This document shows positions 7,487 through 14,699 of a stretch of 15,443 nucleotides of DNA, in pieces. Within the stretch, counting starts at the first letter, position 1; each line of letters begins with the position of its first letter. The DNA is from Ruminococcus sp. UBA4350 (GTDB lineage: Bacteria > Bacillota > Clostridia > Oscillospirales > Ruminococcaceae). The notes below the pieces were generated by a model, which worked only from the letters and a program-made list of their open reading frames with translations, was not told where the DNA came from and did not search any database. The DNA is taken from NCBI GenBank assembly GCA_002394125.1, contig DGSY01000179.1, forward strand, positions 1 to 15,443, given 5' to 3'. The translations under genes and the position numbers were made by a program.

Positions 7487-8363
7487 ATTGCCGGTCTCCT
7501 TTGAGATAGAGGTGACACACATCCTCCAGCGTCAGATTGTCATAGACCGGCACGCAGCCCTCCGGCAGCGGATCCGCCGCGACACGCAGGACAAATCCGC
7601 TCCTGCGCTGTGCGATCTCGCCGTTCGGATACTGCTCCTGCAAGAGCCGGATCTCGCCGTATGTGCCGGAGAATTCCCCGATCTTTCCCTCGGCATTCGC
7701 GAGCATTCCCTGCGGGGTATCGAATGCGATCAGCTTGCCGCCGCGGATGAGCAGCACATTCTTCGCGATGCAGGCGATATCGCTGACCACATGGGTCGCG
7801 AGCAGCACGATGCGGTCCTGTGCCAGCTCCGCAATGTCGTTCCGGATGCGGATGCGCTCCTCCGGATCAAGTCCGGCGGTCGGCTCATCGAGGATCAGCA
7901 CCTGCGGCCTGCCGAGCATACTGGATGCCAGCAGAACGCGCTGCCGCATACCGCCGGAATATGTGCCGATCTTCTTATGCGCGGCGTGGGAGAGATTGAC
8001 CGCTTCGAGCATCTGTTCGGTCTGCTCCTTGATGTCCTTTCGCTTCATGCCCTTGAGCGCACCCATATAATAGAGGAACCGCTTTGCGGTGAAGTCATCG
8101 TATACACCCTGTAACTGCGGCGTATAGCCGACCAGCTCGCGCCATTTCCGGCCGAGCTTTACGATATCGGTGCCGTTCCAGAGGATCTGTCCGGATGTGC
8201 GCGGCATATGATCGGTCATGAGCTTCATCAGCGTCGATTTGCCGGCACCGTTCGCACCGAGCAGGCCGGTGACGCCGGGCTCCAGCGTGAAGCTGACATT
8301 CGAGAGCGCCCAGAAGTCACCGTACTGCTTGGAAAGCTGAATGATTTCCAGTTTGTTTGCCAT
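7479..8363 (-). CDS. ABC transporter ATP-binding protein
   Basis: A 294-residue nucleotide-binding subunit with all the expected motifs: Walker A GANGAGKST (36-44), Q-loop Gln83, signature YSGGMRQ (135-141), Walker B VLILDE (155-160) with the catalytic Glu, D-loop after AGLDP, and switch His191. The C-terminal 80 residues form an accessory region, as in exporter ATPases of the CcmA/ABC-2 class. It works at the inner face of the membrane, powering the permease encoded immediately downstream; the two genes overlap by 8 nt. The start lies 12 nt after the stop of sensor-like protein B, with only a GGGGTG sequence as ribosome site, so its translation may depend on coupling to the upstream gene. 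Confidence 0.93.
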   Translation of the reverse strand: MANKLEIIQLSKQYGDFWALSNVSFTLEPGVTGLLGANGAGKSTLMKLMTDHMPRTSGQILWNGTDIVKLGRKWRELVGYTPQLQGVYDDFTAKRFLYYMGALKGMKRKDIKEQTEQMLEAVNLSHAAHKKIGTYSGGMRQRVLLASSMLGRPQVLILDEPTAGLDPEERIRIRNDIAELAQDRIVLLATHVVSDIACIAKNVLLIRGGKLIAFDTPQGMLANAEGKIGEFSGTYGEIRLLQEQYPNGEIAQRRSGFVLRVAADPLPEGCVPVYDNLTLEDVCHLYLKGDRQYG

Positions 8364-8375
8364 AGCGTCACCCCG

Positions 8376-10301
8376 TCACTGATAGAAAAGCCGTTCGATG
8401 CGCTGTTCACCGAAGCATTCCTCCGGCGTCATGCGGTAATGCGCAGCGAAGCTTTTCAGATAAAAATATGTGCCGTCGAAGTTGATGCCCTCACTGCCGA
8501 CCGAATCAGGCGGATAATCCTTGATGATGCGCTGAATATCTTCCTCGGTGAGATCCTCTGGCTGAAGCGTAACATAATCCTTCCGCCAGAAGCCGGTCTT
8601 TTCCAGCTCCTCGATATCCTCCTTTCTGATCTTGCGCGGATCGACAAGCTCACCGTCCTTTGTCTCGTAATAGCCGTTGCTGCGGATGAATTCCATATCG
8701 AAATCCGTGATATCCTCCGGCGCGATGTGAATGATATCCTCATAGTAATAGCCGTATTTCATCAGGTAGCTGCGGATCCATTCTTCCGTATGCTCCAGCC
8801 CTTTGCATTTGCTGAGATCTATGGTTTTGATGATCTTCCCGCTGCTGTCAAATTCCGTGAAGAAAAAATAGCCTTCGGCATGATTCTGATCTCTGTAATC
8901 ATCCGCTGCCCAGCTGAGATACAGGCGGCCTCCGTCTGCGATCATCGTAGCGATACGGACAGAAACGCTGCCCCGGTAGGTGTTGTAGATCATATCCTTT
9001 TCCAGCCACGGGAGCTGTTCCTTTGCCAATGCATAGAGCGAAACGAATTCGGTGTCCTCGCCGGTCTGCATATTGACGACATGGATCGTGGCCTCATCGT
9101 CGATTTCTCTGCCGCCGTAGACCTTCGGCGAAAGCGTATAATATGCCTGATCGCCGCTGACCGCATAGAGCCAGCCGTGATGCGATTTCACCGGCGCTGC
9201 AAGCTCGATTTTTCCGGTGCTGCATTCGATACGGAAGATGCCCGCACCCTTGAACGGATCGCGCCAGTCCTCCTTGAACTTATGGAAATAGACATAGTCG
9301 CCCTGTCCGCGCAGCTCAAAGCTGCATTCGCTGCCGCCGTTCGGAATGTAATCCTTTTTCAGCTCGCCGGAGGAGCAGAGCTGTGTCAGCCGGCGTGCCT
9401 TCGGCTCATAGCACCAGAGCCCCATGCCGCCGCGCATTTCCGTGCTGCTGCTGTGAAGATTGCCGTCCTCCGCAGTGATATAGTGCCTGTAATCGCATTC
9501 GATCCAGAGCTGTCCGCGGTGCGCGGTCAGATCGGCATTCAGGAGATACTGCGTATCTGCAAAATAGATCTGTGCGGCCTCTGTGACCTCTGTGCCGTCC
9601 GGCGCATAGCGGAGCAGCACCGTCGGGAACGATGTGCAGCCCTCCGGATTTTTGAGCAGCTCGATATTGCTGAGCGCGATCGCCCAGACATAGCCGTCCA
9701 GCCAGACCGGTTCGGAGATGATCGAATAATTCTTTGTGGTCGCGGTGCAGAATTCGTTGCGGTCGTGCAGGCAGTTCGGTTTTGCGCAGACAAAGACCGA
9801 ATGTCCGCTGTTCGCATCGTAATATTTCAGCGCCCGCTCTGTGTCATAGGTAAACTGATTGATGCGCAGATCCTCCATTTCCTCCTGTGTCGTCCAGTCG
9901 AAGCCGGCGAGATAATAGTAGCCGCTGTCGTTCTGCGCAATGCTTTCCGCATAGGGTATGTCGGTCTGGTCGGTGAGCTGCGGAGAGAATTCCGCCGCAT
10001 CCTCCTGCTTGTCGATGCGGGAATTCTGCGCATTGTCGCCGATGTGTTCCTTCTTGTAATTCCACGCGACCGCGGCAGCCGTTCCGCCGATCACGAGCAG
10101 AGCCGCTGCAAGAATGAGCAGCATCCGTCTTGTGAATTTTCTGCCCTCTTTCATATAAGCCCTCCTTTCTGCCTCCCATGCGGGAACCGGTTTCCGCTGC
10201 CTGCCGGATGCAGGCTGCGCGAGCTGTTCCTCAATGCTGCGGCGCTTGTCCTCAGACCAGCGGATCTGCCCGACGGAGCGCCGGTAATCCTGCGGCCTCA
10301 T
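8376..10301 (-). CDS. Single-pass membrane sensor-like protein B, candidate anti-sigma factor with large extracytoplasmic domain
   Basis: 641 residues. A cytoplasmic segment of about 58 residues contains VGQIRWS-x2-KR-x2-IEEQL (10-27). It is followed by a membrane helix at about 59-80 and a long extracytoplasmic domain. That domain reads like a beta-propeller or similar repeat fold, with recurring motifs of the type DGxxY and LW, and carries Cys172, Cys177, His179 and Cys185 in the pattern CAKPNCLHDRNEFC. Both motifs are shared with protein A at 10776-12512, so the two are paralogues. The start codon overlaps the sigma-factor stop as ATGA, implying translational coupling. Type II membrane proteins next to ECF sigma factors are commonly anti-sigma factors, hence the inference; no known anti-sigma domain is recognised. 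The C-terminal third is rich in Asp, Glu and Tyr and is not matched in protein A. Confidence 0.7.
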   Translation of the reverse strand: MRPQDYRRSVGQIRWSEDKRRSIEEQLAQPASGRQRKPVPAWEAERRAYMKEGRKFTRRMLLILAAALLVIGGTAAAVAWNYKKEHIGDNAQNSRIDKQEDAAEFSPQLTDQTDIPYAESIAQNDSGYYYLAGFDWTTQEEMEDLRINQFTYDTERALKYYDANSGHSVFVCAKPNCLHDRNEFCTATTKNYSIISEPVWLDGYVWAIALSNIELLKNPEGCTSFPTVLLRYAPDGTEVTEAAQIYFADTQYLLNADLTAHRGQLWIECDYRHYITAEDGNLHSSSTEMRGGMGLWCYEPKARRLTQLCSSGELKKDYIPNGGSECSFELRGQGDYVYFHKFKEDWRDPFKGAGIFRIECSTGKIELAAPVKSHHGWLYAVSGDQAYYTLSPKVYGGREIDDEATIHVVNMQTGEDTEFVSLYALAKEQLPWLEKDMIYNTYRGSVSVRIATMIADGGRLYLSWAADDYRDQNHAEGYFFFTEFDSSGKIIKTIDLSKCKGLEHTEEWIRSYLMKYGYYYEDIIHIAPEDITDFDMEFIRSNGYYETKDGELVDPRKIRKEDIEELEKTGFWRKDYVTLQPEDLTEEDIQRIIKDYPPDSVGSEGINFDGTYFYLKSFAAHYRMTPEECFGEQRIERLFYQ

Positions 10302-10786
10302 AGCAGCACCCCCGCATCCTCGATGTCCATGCGCAGCTTTTCGCGGCCGCGCCGGAGCTGGGAGCTGACGGTATTCTCCTTCCGGCCGAGCATCTCGGCG
10401 ATTTCGCGGGCGGAATAGCCCTCGCAGTCATGCAGATAGACGACCGCATTGTAGGGCGGCGGGAGCGCCTTGATGAGCGCGATGATATCCCGCATCGAAT
10501 CGGTCTTTTCGGCCAGCTCGGATTCCCGCACATCCTCCAGACTGATGCGGATGCGGCGTTTCAGCTTTCTGCGGAGATTGTTGCAGCGGTTGATGACGGC
10601 GCGGAGGATATAGGCTTTGAGATGCTCTTCATCATTGAAAGAGCGGGGCTTTTTGTGCAGCTCGAAGAAGACCTCCTGCGCGACATCCTCTGCGTCCTGC
10701 TGATTGCCGAGACAGCAGAACGCCGCCTGCAATGCCGTATCGCCGTATTTCCGGAACGCATAAAGCGCGATATTTTCAGTTTGCAT
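10298..10786 (-). CDS. ECF-type RNA polymerase sigma factor (sigma-70 family)
   Basis: 162 residues, the usual size for an ECF factor. Region 2 spans about 5-72 and includes the core DAEDVAQEVFFELHK (31-45), which binds RNA polymerase and the -10 element. Region 4 spans about 101-154 and includes the helix-turn-helix YSAREIAEMLGRKENTVSSQ (124-143), followed by LRRGREKLR. The linker between them is basic, then acidic. The ATG at 10786 is supported by AGGAGGAGG about 9 nt upstream and overlaps the stop of protein A by 11 nt; the longer frame to 10840 is not needed. The 3' end shares ATGA with protein B. Sigma factors of this class usually respond to envelope signals through a membrane partner, and both flanking genes are candidates. 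The target promoter is unknown. Confidence 0.9.
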   Translation of the reverse strand: MQTENIALYAFRKYGDTALQAAFCCLGNQQDAEDVAQEVFFELHKKPRSFNDEEHLKAYILRAVINRCNNLRRKLKRRIRISLEDVRESELAEKTDSMRDIIALIKALPPPYNAVVYLHDCEGYSAREIAEMLGRKENTVSSQLRRGREKLRMDIEDAGVLL

Positions 10787-12512
10787 CGTCTGTCGCCTCC
10801 TCCTGAGAAAATGCCCGCTTCCATTCGGGATGTTCGTCATTCACCAGTGATTCGATCGGGCAGTAAAGCTCAACATTCTGCGCTTCTTTGCCCTCTTTTT
10901 CCAGAAGCTCCGGAACGCCGTAGACGACATAGGACGCATAGAGATTCTCGCCGTCCGAGTAATCCGGTGTGAAGTATTCATTATAGAACAGCGATTCATA
11001 TTCCGAGTAGGAGGATTGATCCTTTGTTTTCCGCCTTTCGACATAGCTCCGGTTGATGTAATCCGTGTCGATCTGCCTGACGAGATTGCCGTCATAATCC
11101 AGAATCATGATTGACCTCTGTACGCCCTCCTCCGTCGCTCTGTTCAGGGAGTTTACAGCATAGATATAGCGGTCATCCATTGCCATGATACCAAAGACAC
11201 TTTTCGCTTTTTTCGGATCGTCTCCGTATTGCTCTGCGGAGAGCAGGAGCTTCTGTTCGCCGGTTTTCAGATCGACCAGCATATAGTCATCGTAGGCCGC
11301 GCTGTTTTCCTTGCGTTCATTCACGCAGATCGCGTGCGAATGGGAGATCGCGACAAAGTGATTGCCGGGGATGACGACCTCCTCCTCGCTGTCCGTGACC
11401 TCGCCGGTCACGAGCGAGATGCGGCAGAGTCCCTGCGGGCCAGACCAGTCATCAAGGCAGCGGTAAAAATACAGATAATCGCCGATGCCATAAAGTGCGC
11501 CCGGTGCTAGATTGACATGGTTGATATCCGGCTTGCCCATGCCGTCGAAGATGACCGCAGAACGGCCGGTCGAAAGCTCATAGCCCCAGAGCTGCCAGCC
11601 GCCGCTCTTGAACGAGGAGGTGTTGTGCGTGATCGGATTTTCGATTTCCTCGCCCTGCTCCTGCCGCTGCACGATGCACCAGACATAGCCGCGGTGGACG
11701 GTACACCAGCCTGTGCCGATGCCGTTTCCGAATTCGGCAAGCTCGGTGATCTCGGTGCCGTCCGCAGAATAGCGAAGAAGCACCTGCCTGCATTCATCGA
11801 CGGTCATTGCAGGATTGTTATCGTCCGCCTGAAACTGTGTGTAGCGCTTTTCCGGATGCAGATATTTCGTCGTGACGGTGTAGAGACTGCCGTCGTAATA
11901 GGTCATGAACGAATTGGCATAGGTCTTGGTCGATGCGGTGCAGTATTCGCTGCCGTCATGAACGCAGTTCGGCCGCGCACAGACCGGGACTGCCTTTCCC
12001 GTCTCGCGGTCGGTATAGTACAGCGCCCGGATATCATTCATCCGTATAAATTCATTCTCGTCGTTCGGGAATCTGATTGTCCGGCGGTAGAACCAGCCGT
12101 TGTCAGTCGGGGTGATATACGGGTCGGGATTGGTTCCCCATTTCCGGAACACATCCATGCTGATCTGATCGGTCAGATTCAGCGTGATGCCGTTTTCCCA
12201 TGTGATATTCCGGATATGCGGATGCTTTTTCGCATAGGCCGCGATGCCCGCGACCACGCCGCCGGTGGTCAGGACGGCTGCTGCCAGCCCGATCCACATC
12301 ATCCTTCTGAAACGCTTCGATGCCATAAGCTCACCCTCCGTAACACGATGCTTGTTGTATTTGATTCTTGTGCGGCTGCGGGCTTTCTGCGGGGAGCTGA
12401 TCTCCATTGCAGAAGCCGGCGCTTTCTGCCGGAGCAGCTCCTCGATCTCGGCGCGTTTCTGCGGAGACCAGCGGATCTGCCGGACGGCATTGCGGTACTG
12501 CTGCTGATTCAT
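10776..12512 (-). CDS. Single-pass membrane sensor-like protein A, paralogue of B and candidate anti-sigma factor
   Basis: 578 residues and the first gene of the operon. A cytoplasmic segment of about 71 residues carries VRQIRWS-x2-KR-x2-IEELL (10-27), nearly the same as in protein B. A basic stretch and a membrane helix at about 72-93 follow, then a large extracytoplasmic domain. That domain contains CARPNCVHDGSEYC (Cys178, Cys183, His185, Cys191), the same Cys-Cys-His-Cys pattern as B, followed in both by TA-(S/T)-TK. Apart from these motifs and scattered matches such as VLLRY-(S/A)-(A/P)-DGTE, the two ectodomains have diverged strongly, suggesting different ligands or partners. GAGGT sits about 8 nt before the ATG. 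Its stop lies within the start region of the sigma factor. No signal peptidase site is apparent, so it should remain membrane-anchored. Confidence 0.7.
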   Translation of the reverse strand: MNQQQYRNAVRQIRWSPQKRAEIEELLRQKAPASAMEISSPQKARSRTRIKYNKHRVTEGELMASKRFRRMMWIGLAAAVLTTGGVVAGIAAYAKKHPHIRNITWENGITLNLTDQISMDVFRKWGTNPDPYITPTDNGWFYRRTIRFPNDENEFIRMNDIRALYYTDRETGKAVPVCARPNCVHDGSEYCTASTKTYANSFMTYYDGSLYTVTTKYLHPEKRYTQFQADDNNPAMTVDECRQVLLRYSADGTEITELAEFGNGIGTGWCTVHRGYVWCIVQRQEQGEEIENPITHNTSSFKSGGWQLWGYELSTGRSAVIFDGMGKPDINHVNLAPGALYGIGDYLYFYRCLDDWSGPQGLCRISLVTGEVTDSEEEVVIPGNHFVAISHSHAICVNERKENSAAYDDYMLVDLKTGEQKLLLSAEQYGDDPKKAKSVFGIMAMDDRYIYAVNSLNRATEEGVQRSIMILDYDGNLVRQIDTDYINRSYVERRKTKDQSSYSEYESLFYNEYFTPDYSDGENLYASYVVYGVPELLEKEGKEAQNVELYCPIESLVNDEHPEWKRAFSQEEATDDAN

Positions 12513-12642
12513 AGCAAGACCTCACTTTCTGCGGTATTCGGGTACCCGTTCACTCATAACACAATCCGGAGGGCAGGATCCGTGCATGAGGCGATATATT
12601 TTTATTATATAACAATAGCACGCGTGTGACTGCATACAGGAA

Positions 12643-12667
12643 ACGGCTCCGCGTGATACGGAGCCGT
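12643..12667 (-). other. Leader hairpin close to the predicted 5' end of the sigma operon mRNA
   Basis: A perfect 9-bp stem (ACGGCTCCG / CGGAGCCGT, 7-nt loop) begins roughly 10 nt after the predicted start point and is followed on the minus strand by only three T residues. It may terminate the preceding 12709-13482 transcript, stabilise the operon mRNA 5' end, or attenuate it. Farther along the leader is a 10-bp perfect palindrome, CGGGTACCCG (12539-12548), of unknown meaning. Confidence 0.5.
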
Positions 12668-12683
12668 GCTTGTGCGCAATGAC

Positions 12684-12712
12684 ATTATAATTCATTTTTA
12701 TGATTCTGTCAA
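12684..12712 (-). promoter_or_regulatory. Perfect consensus promoter of the sigma/ABC operon
   Basis: On the minus strand TTGACA (12707-12712) and TATAAT (12684-12689) are separated by exactly 17 bases, so both boxes match the sigma-A consensus in full. The -35 box contains the TGA stop codon of the 12709-13482 gene. The leader to the ATG at 12512 would be about 165 nt. I found no convincing ECF-type promoter here, so autoregulation by the encoded sigma factor is not evident. Confidence 0.9.
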
Positions 12713-13482
12713 CGGTCAGTGCCTTTGCCGCGCAGCCGGAATGCATCGCCGAGCTGTTCTGCGGCGGCCTGTATTGCAGCGGCGAATCTTCGTTCAAAAT
12801 CAGCCTTTTCTGCATCCGTCCAGTTTTTCGGAAAGCTTGGGGAGCCGCCGGCGGCGGCCTTGTCCCAGATCGCGGCAAGCGCATAGATCTCCCTGCACAG
12901 GTCGGGGGAGAGGCCGAGCTTTTCCGGCGGGATCCGGGCGCCGAACCGCTCGAATGCGGTGCGGTTTTCGCTGAGCAGATATCCCTCCGGCGACCATGCA
13001 AAATCCAGCTTCAGCTGATAGAGCGGGATCGTATGATCTCCGTGGAACCGGCGGTATTCCTGCACGGCCGTGACAAACAGTTCATGCGGATGCATATGCT
13101 TTTCCCGTGCATATGCGAGAATATCCTCATAGACCTCCGGCAGTAACGTCAGCCGGATCTCGCGGTATTTGTTTTCATTATCCGCTTCGATCTGCTTCAG
13201 AATACTGATCTCATGGGCGACCTCCGCTTTGTAGGCTTCGAGATCCTCCGGATCGTCCAGACGGTCTGTCAGCCAGCCGCTTTGCAGGTCGATTCGGTGA
13301 AGCTGTTCATAGCCGTAATGCCGGATCAGAAAATCCCAGCCCGCAAGCGAAATGGATGCATAATAGATCTGACATTCATCGAAGATTTTTACCAGTGTAT
13401 CGGGATTGGAGAGATCAGCCTCGGTATATTCCTGATAATCCGACACAGGGCCGATCGGACGGGAGAACGCGGCAAGTGCCAT
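12709..13482 (-). CDS. Hypothetical protein with internal ribbon-helix-helix-like segment
   Basis: 257 residues, not recognised as a family. Residues about 106-146 run YREIRLTLLPEVYEDI, then LAYAREKHMHPHELFVTAV and QEYRRF: a short strand, a helix, a turn and a second helix, the order and length of an Arc/MetJ ribbon-helix-helix DNA-binding fold. Such folds are usually N-terminal, so its central position is unusual and the assignment is tentative. The N-terminal 90 residues are acidic and rich in aromatic residues, and the C-terminal 40 residues are helical and Ala-rich. There is no signal peptide or membrane segment. AAAGGAGGT about 8 nt before the ATG gives a confident start. It has its own promoter with an adjacent palindrome, and its stop codon lies inside the -35 box of the sigma operon promoter. 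Confidence 0.7.
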   Translation of the reverse strand: MALAAFSRPIGPVSDYQEYTEADLSNPDTLVKIFDECQIYYASISLAGWDFLIRHYGYEQLHRIDLQSGWLTDRLDDPEDLEAYKAEVAHEISILKQIEADNENKYREIRLTLLPEVYEDILAYAREKHMHPHELFVTAVQEYRRFHGDHTIPLYQLKLDFAWSPEGYLLSENRTAFERFGARIPPEKLGLSPDLCREIYALAAIWDKAAAGGSPSFPKNWTDAEKADFERRFAAAIQAAAEQLGDAFRLRGKGTDR

Positions 13483-13506
13483 TGCAGATACCTCCTTTTG
13501 AAACGG

Positions 13507-13529
13507 GGCGGGATCCGACAGATCCTGCC
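13507..13529. repeat. Imperfect palindrome downstream of a promoter, possible operator
   Basis: GGCgGGATC and GATCCtGCC form 9-base arms with one mismatch around a 5-base centre. The element lies about 10-30 bases downstream of the predicted start point of the promoter at 13546-13575. It could be an operator for the ribbon-helix-helix-like product or an mRNA hairpin. This assignment is inference. Confidence 0.35.
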
Positions 13530-13545
13530 GCTGTCATTTTATCTG

Positions 13546-13575
13546 ATTATACCACGAACACGCGCCCGCTGTCAA
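13546..13575 (-). promoter_or_regulatory. Sigma-A promoter of the 257-residue protein gene
   Basis: On the minus strand TTGACA (13570-13575) and TATAAT (13546-13551) are separated by 18 bases. The predicted leader to the ATG at 13482 is about 57 nt and contains the palindrome at 13507-13529. Confidence 0.8.
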
Positions 13576-13591
13576 ATCGCAGCGCATCAAA

Positions 13592-13622
13592 AACCGGCGC
13601 CGCTTTTACAGCGGAGCCGGTT
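13592..13622 (-). terminator. Terminator of the DUF6591-like protein gene
   Basis: Thirteen-base arms (13592-13604 and 13610-13622) with one mismatch close a 5-nt loop. On the minus strand the stem is followed by TTTTTG when the last arm bases are included. It starts 14 nt past the stop codon at 13637 and overlaps no gene. Confidence 0.8.
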
Positions 13623-13636
13623 CATGCGATATTCGG

Positions 13637-14524
13637 TTATACGACGCTCAGCAGCTTCTTTTCAACGCGCAGCGTCACCAGCAGGAAGTATGCATCATCC
13701 GCGACGGAGAGCTTCTTTTCGTCGATCGCGTCGATCTTCTTTGACCATTCCTCGGTTTTCGAGAGCATCGTCATGTAGTCGTTCATCATGCCCATGATAT
13801 CGCCCTGACCGGATGTGTACTTCTTCATGAACGCGATGTACTCGTCATAGAATGCTTCGTAGGCATCCATCGTCGCCTTGAATTCCGGCGTGACAAGCGA
13901 ATAGTCGCCGTTCTGGATCATCTGCTGAATCTCGGATGCAGACGGCTCCGGCGCTGTCGTTTCGGCGGGCTCGGTGACCTCCGGCTCGGTGGTTTCGGGC
14001 GCAGCCTCTGTTTCAGGCGGCGCGGTCGTTGTGACGGGCTTTGCAGTCGTTCTGACCTCGCTCGATTCATCTTTGACGGTCTCTGTCACGGCGGGAGTCT
14101 GCTCTCTGACGGGCGGCTGCTCCGTGCTCTGGCTGCTGTTGTTCCGCGGAACAAGCAGGATCAGCAGATACACGATCCAGCCCGCCGCAATGATGCCGTA
14201 TTTGACCTTGGGATTCATCGTTTTATTGCGCAGCATCAGGATCGTCAGCGGGATCGGGAAGCAGAAGATCCAGCCGAGCACCCAGAGCCATGTCCGGCGC
14301 TTTTTCGGCGGCTCCTGCGGCGGGACGGGCGGAGGAGCGGTAAATCCGGCGCGGTCGTTCATGTGATTCATCTGATAATTCCGGATCGCATTTGCCGTGA
14401 TGACCGGCTGCTGACAATACCGGCAGACCGTGCAGTCCTGTGACGGATCGACCGGAAATTCGCCGCCGCAGGCCGGACATTTTGCAGGCACAAACGTACC
14501 CTGCGGATTGAACTGCTCATTCAT
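13637..14524 (-). CDS. Zinc-ribbon, two-helix membrane protein with C-terminal DUF6591-like domain
   Basis: 295 residues. The N-terminus has a zinc-ribbon pattern: Cys16-x2-Cys19, then Cys31, Cys34 and Cys37. A Pro-rich linker (64-75) leads to two membrane helices at about 79-97 and 107-125. Residues 130-195 are a Thr/Glu/Pro-rich, probably disordered spacer. Residues about 197-295 form a helical domain (TPEFKATMDAYEAFYDEYIA near 212-231, ending in KKLLSVV) that resembles DUF6591 domains as I remember them from Ruminococcus-like bacteria. Function is unknown. The topology suggests a cytoplasmic zinc-ribbon, with the charged spacer and C-terminal domain outside. The start at 14524 is fixed by AAGGAGGT 7 nt upstream; the frame extends farther but without a ribosome site. 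It is a single-gene unit with its own terminator. Confidence 0.75.
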   Translation of the reverse strand: MNEQFNPQGTFVPAKCPACGGEFPVDPSQDCTVCRYCQQPVITANAIRNYQMNHMNDRAGFTAPPPVPPQEPPKKRRTWLWVLGWIFCFPIPLTILMLRNKTMNPKVKYGIIAAGWIVYLLILLVPRNNSSQSTEQPPVREQTPAVTETVKDESSEVRTTAKPVTTTAPPETEAAPETTEPEVTEPAETTAPEPSASEIQQMIQNGDYSLVTPEFKATMDAYEAFYDEYIAFMKKYTSGQGDIMGMMNDYMTMLSKTEEWSKKIDAIDEKKLSVADDAYFLLVTLRVEKKLLSVV

Positions 14525-14537
14525 AATAATACCTCCT

Positions 14538-14582
14538 TGTATTGTGATCGGGGCTTTGCTGATTCCAGTATAACACAATACA
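14538..14582. promoter_or_regulatory. Weak promoter region flanked by a 9-bp inverted repeat
   Basis: TGTATTGTG (14538-14546) and CACAATACA (14574-14582) are perfect inverted copies 27 bases apart. Between them on the minus strand lies TATACT (14567-14572), a plausible -10 box for the DUF6591-like gene, but there is no good -35 box (TTATAA at best). The arms flank the -10 box and start point, as an operator or activator site could. The right arm would lie upstream of the transcript, so this is not simply an mRNA hairpin. Confidence 0.4.
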
Positions 14583-14649
14583 GCGGGAGGTTATAAAAAT
14601 GGATTCTTTGCGATTGTTTTGCGCGCTGCGGACTGTGTACGCAAAAAAT

Positions 14650-14675
14650 CATGCCCCCGCATGAACGAGGGCATG
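14650..14675 (-). terminator. Terminator of the FTR-thioredoxin operon
   Basis: Ten-base arms (14650-14659 and 14666-14675, one mismatch) close the loop catgaa, and the minus strand continues with ATTTTTTGC. It lies 24 nt past the thioredoxin stop codon. The apex is the same as in the terminator at 1655-1684. Confidence 0.85.
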
Positions 14676-14699
14676 GTATTTCTGATTTTCTGCCGCGGA

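Noticed and set aside
8208..10418. A 736-codon plus-strand open frame opposite sensor protein B, plus similar ones at 11517-12629 and 5306-6259
   Set aside because: They are antisense frames without ribosome sites or domains, with Arg- and Ile-rich low-quality translations.
12604..12609. A second TATAAT box in the sigma operon leader
   Set aside because: The best -35 partner at 17 bases is CAGTCA, a poor match, and there is no extended -10 TG. The perfect promoter at 12684-12712 is a sufficient explanation.
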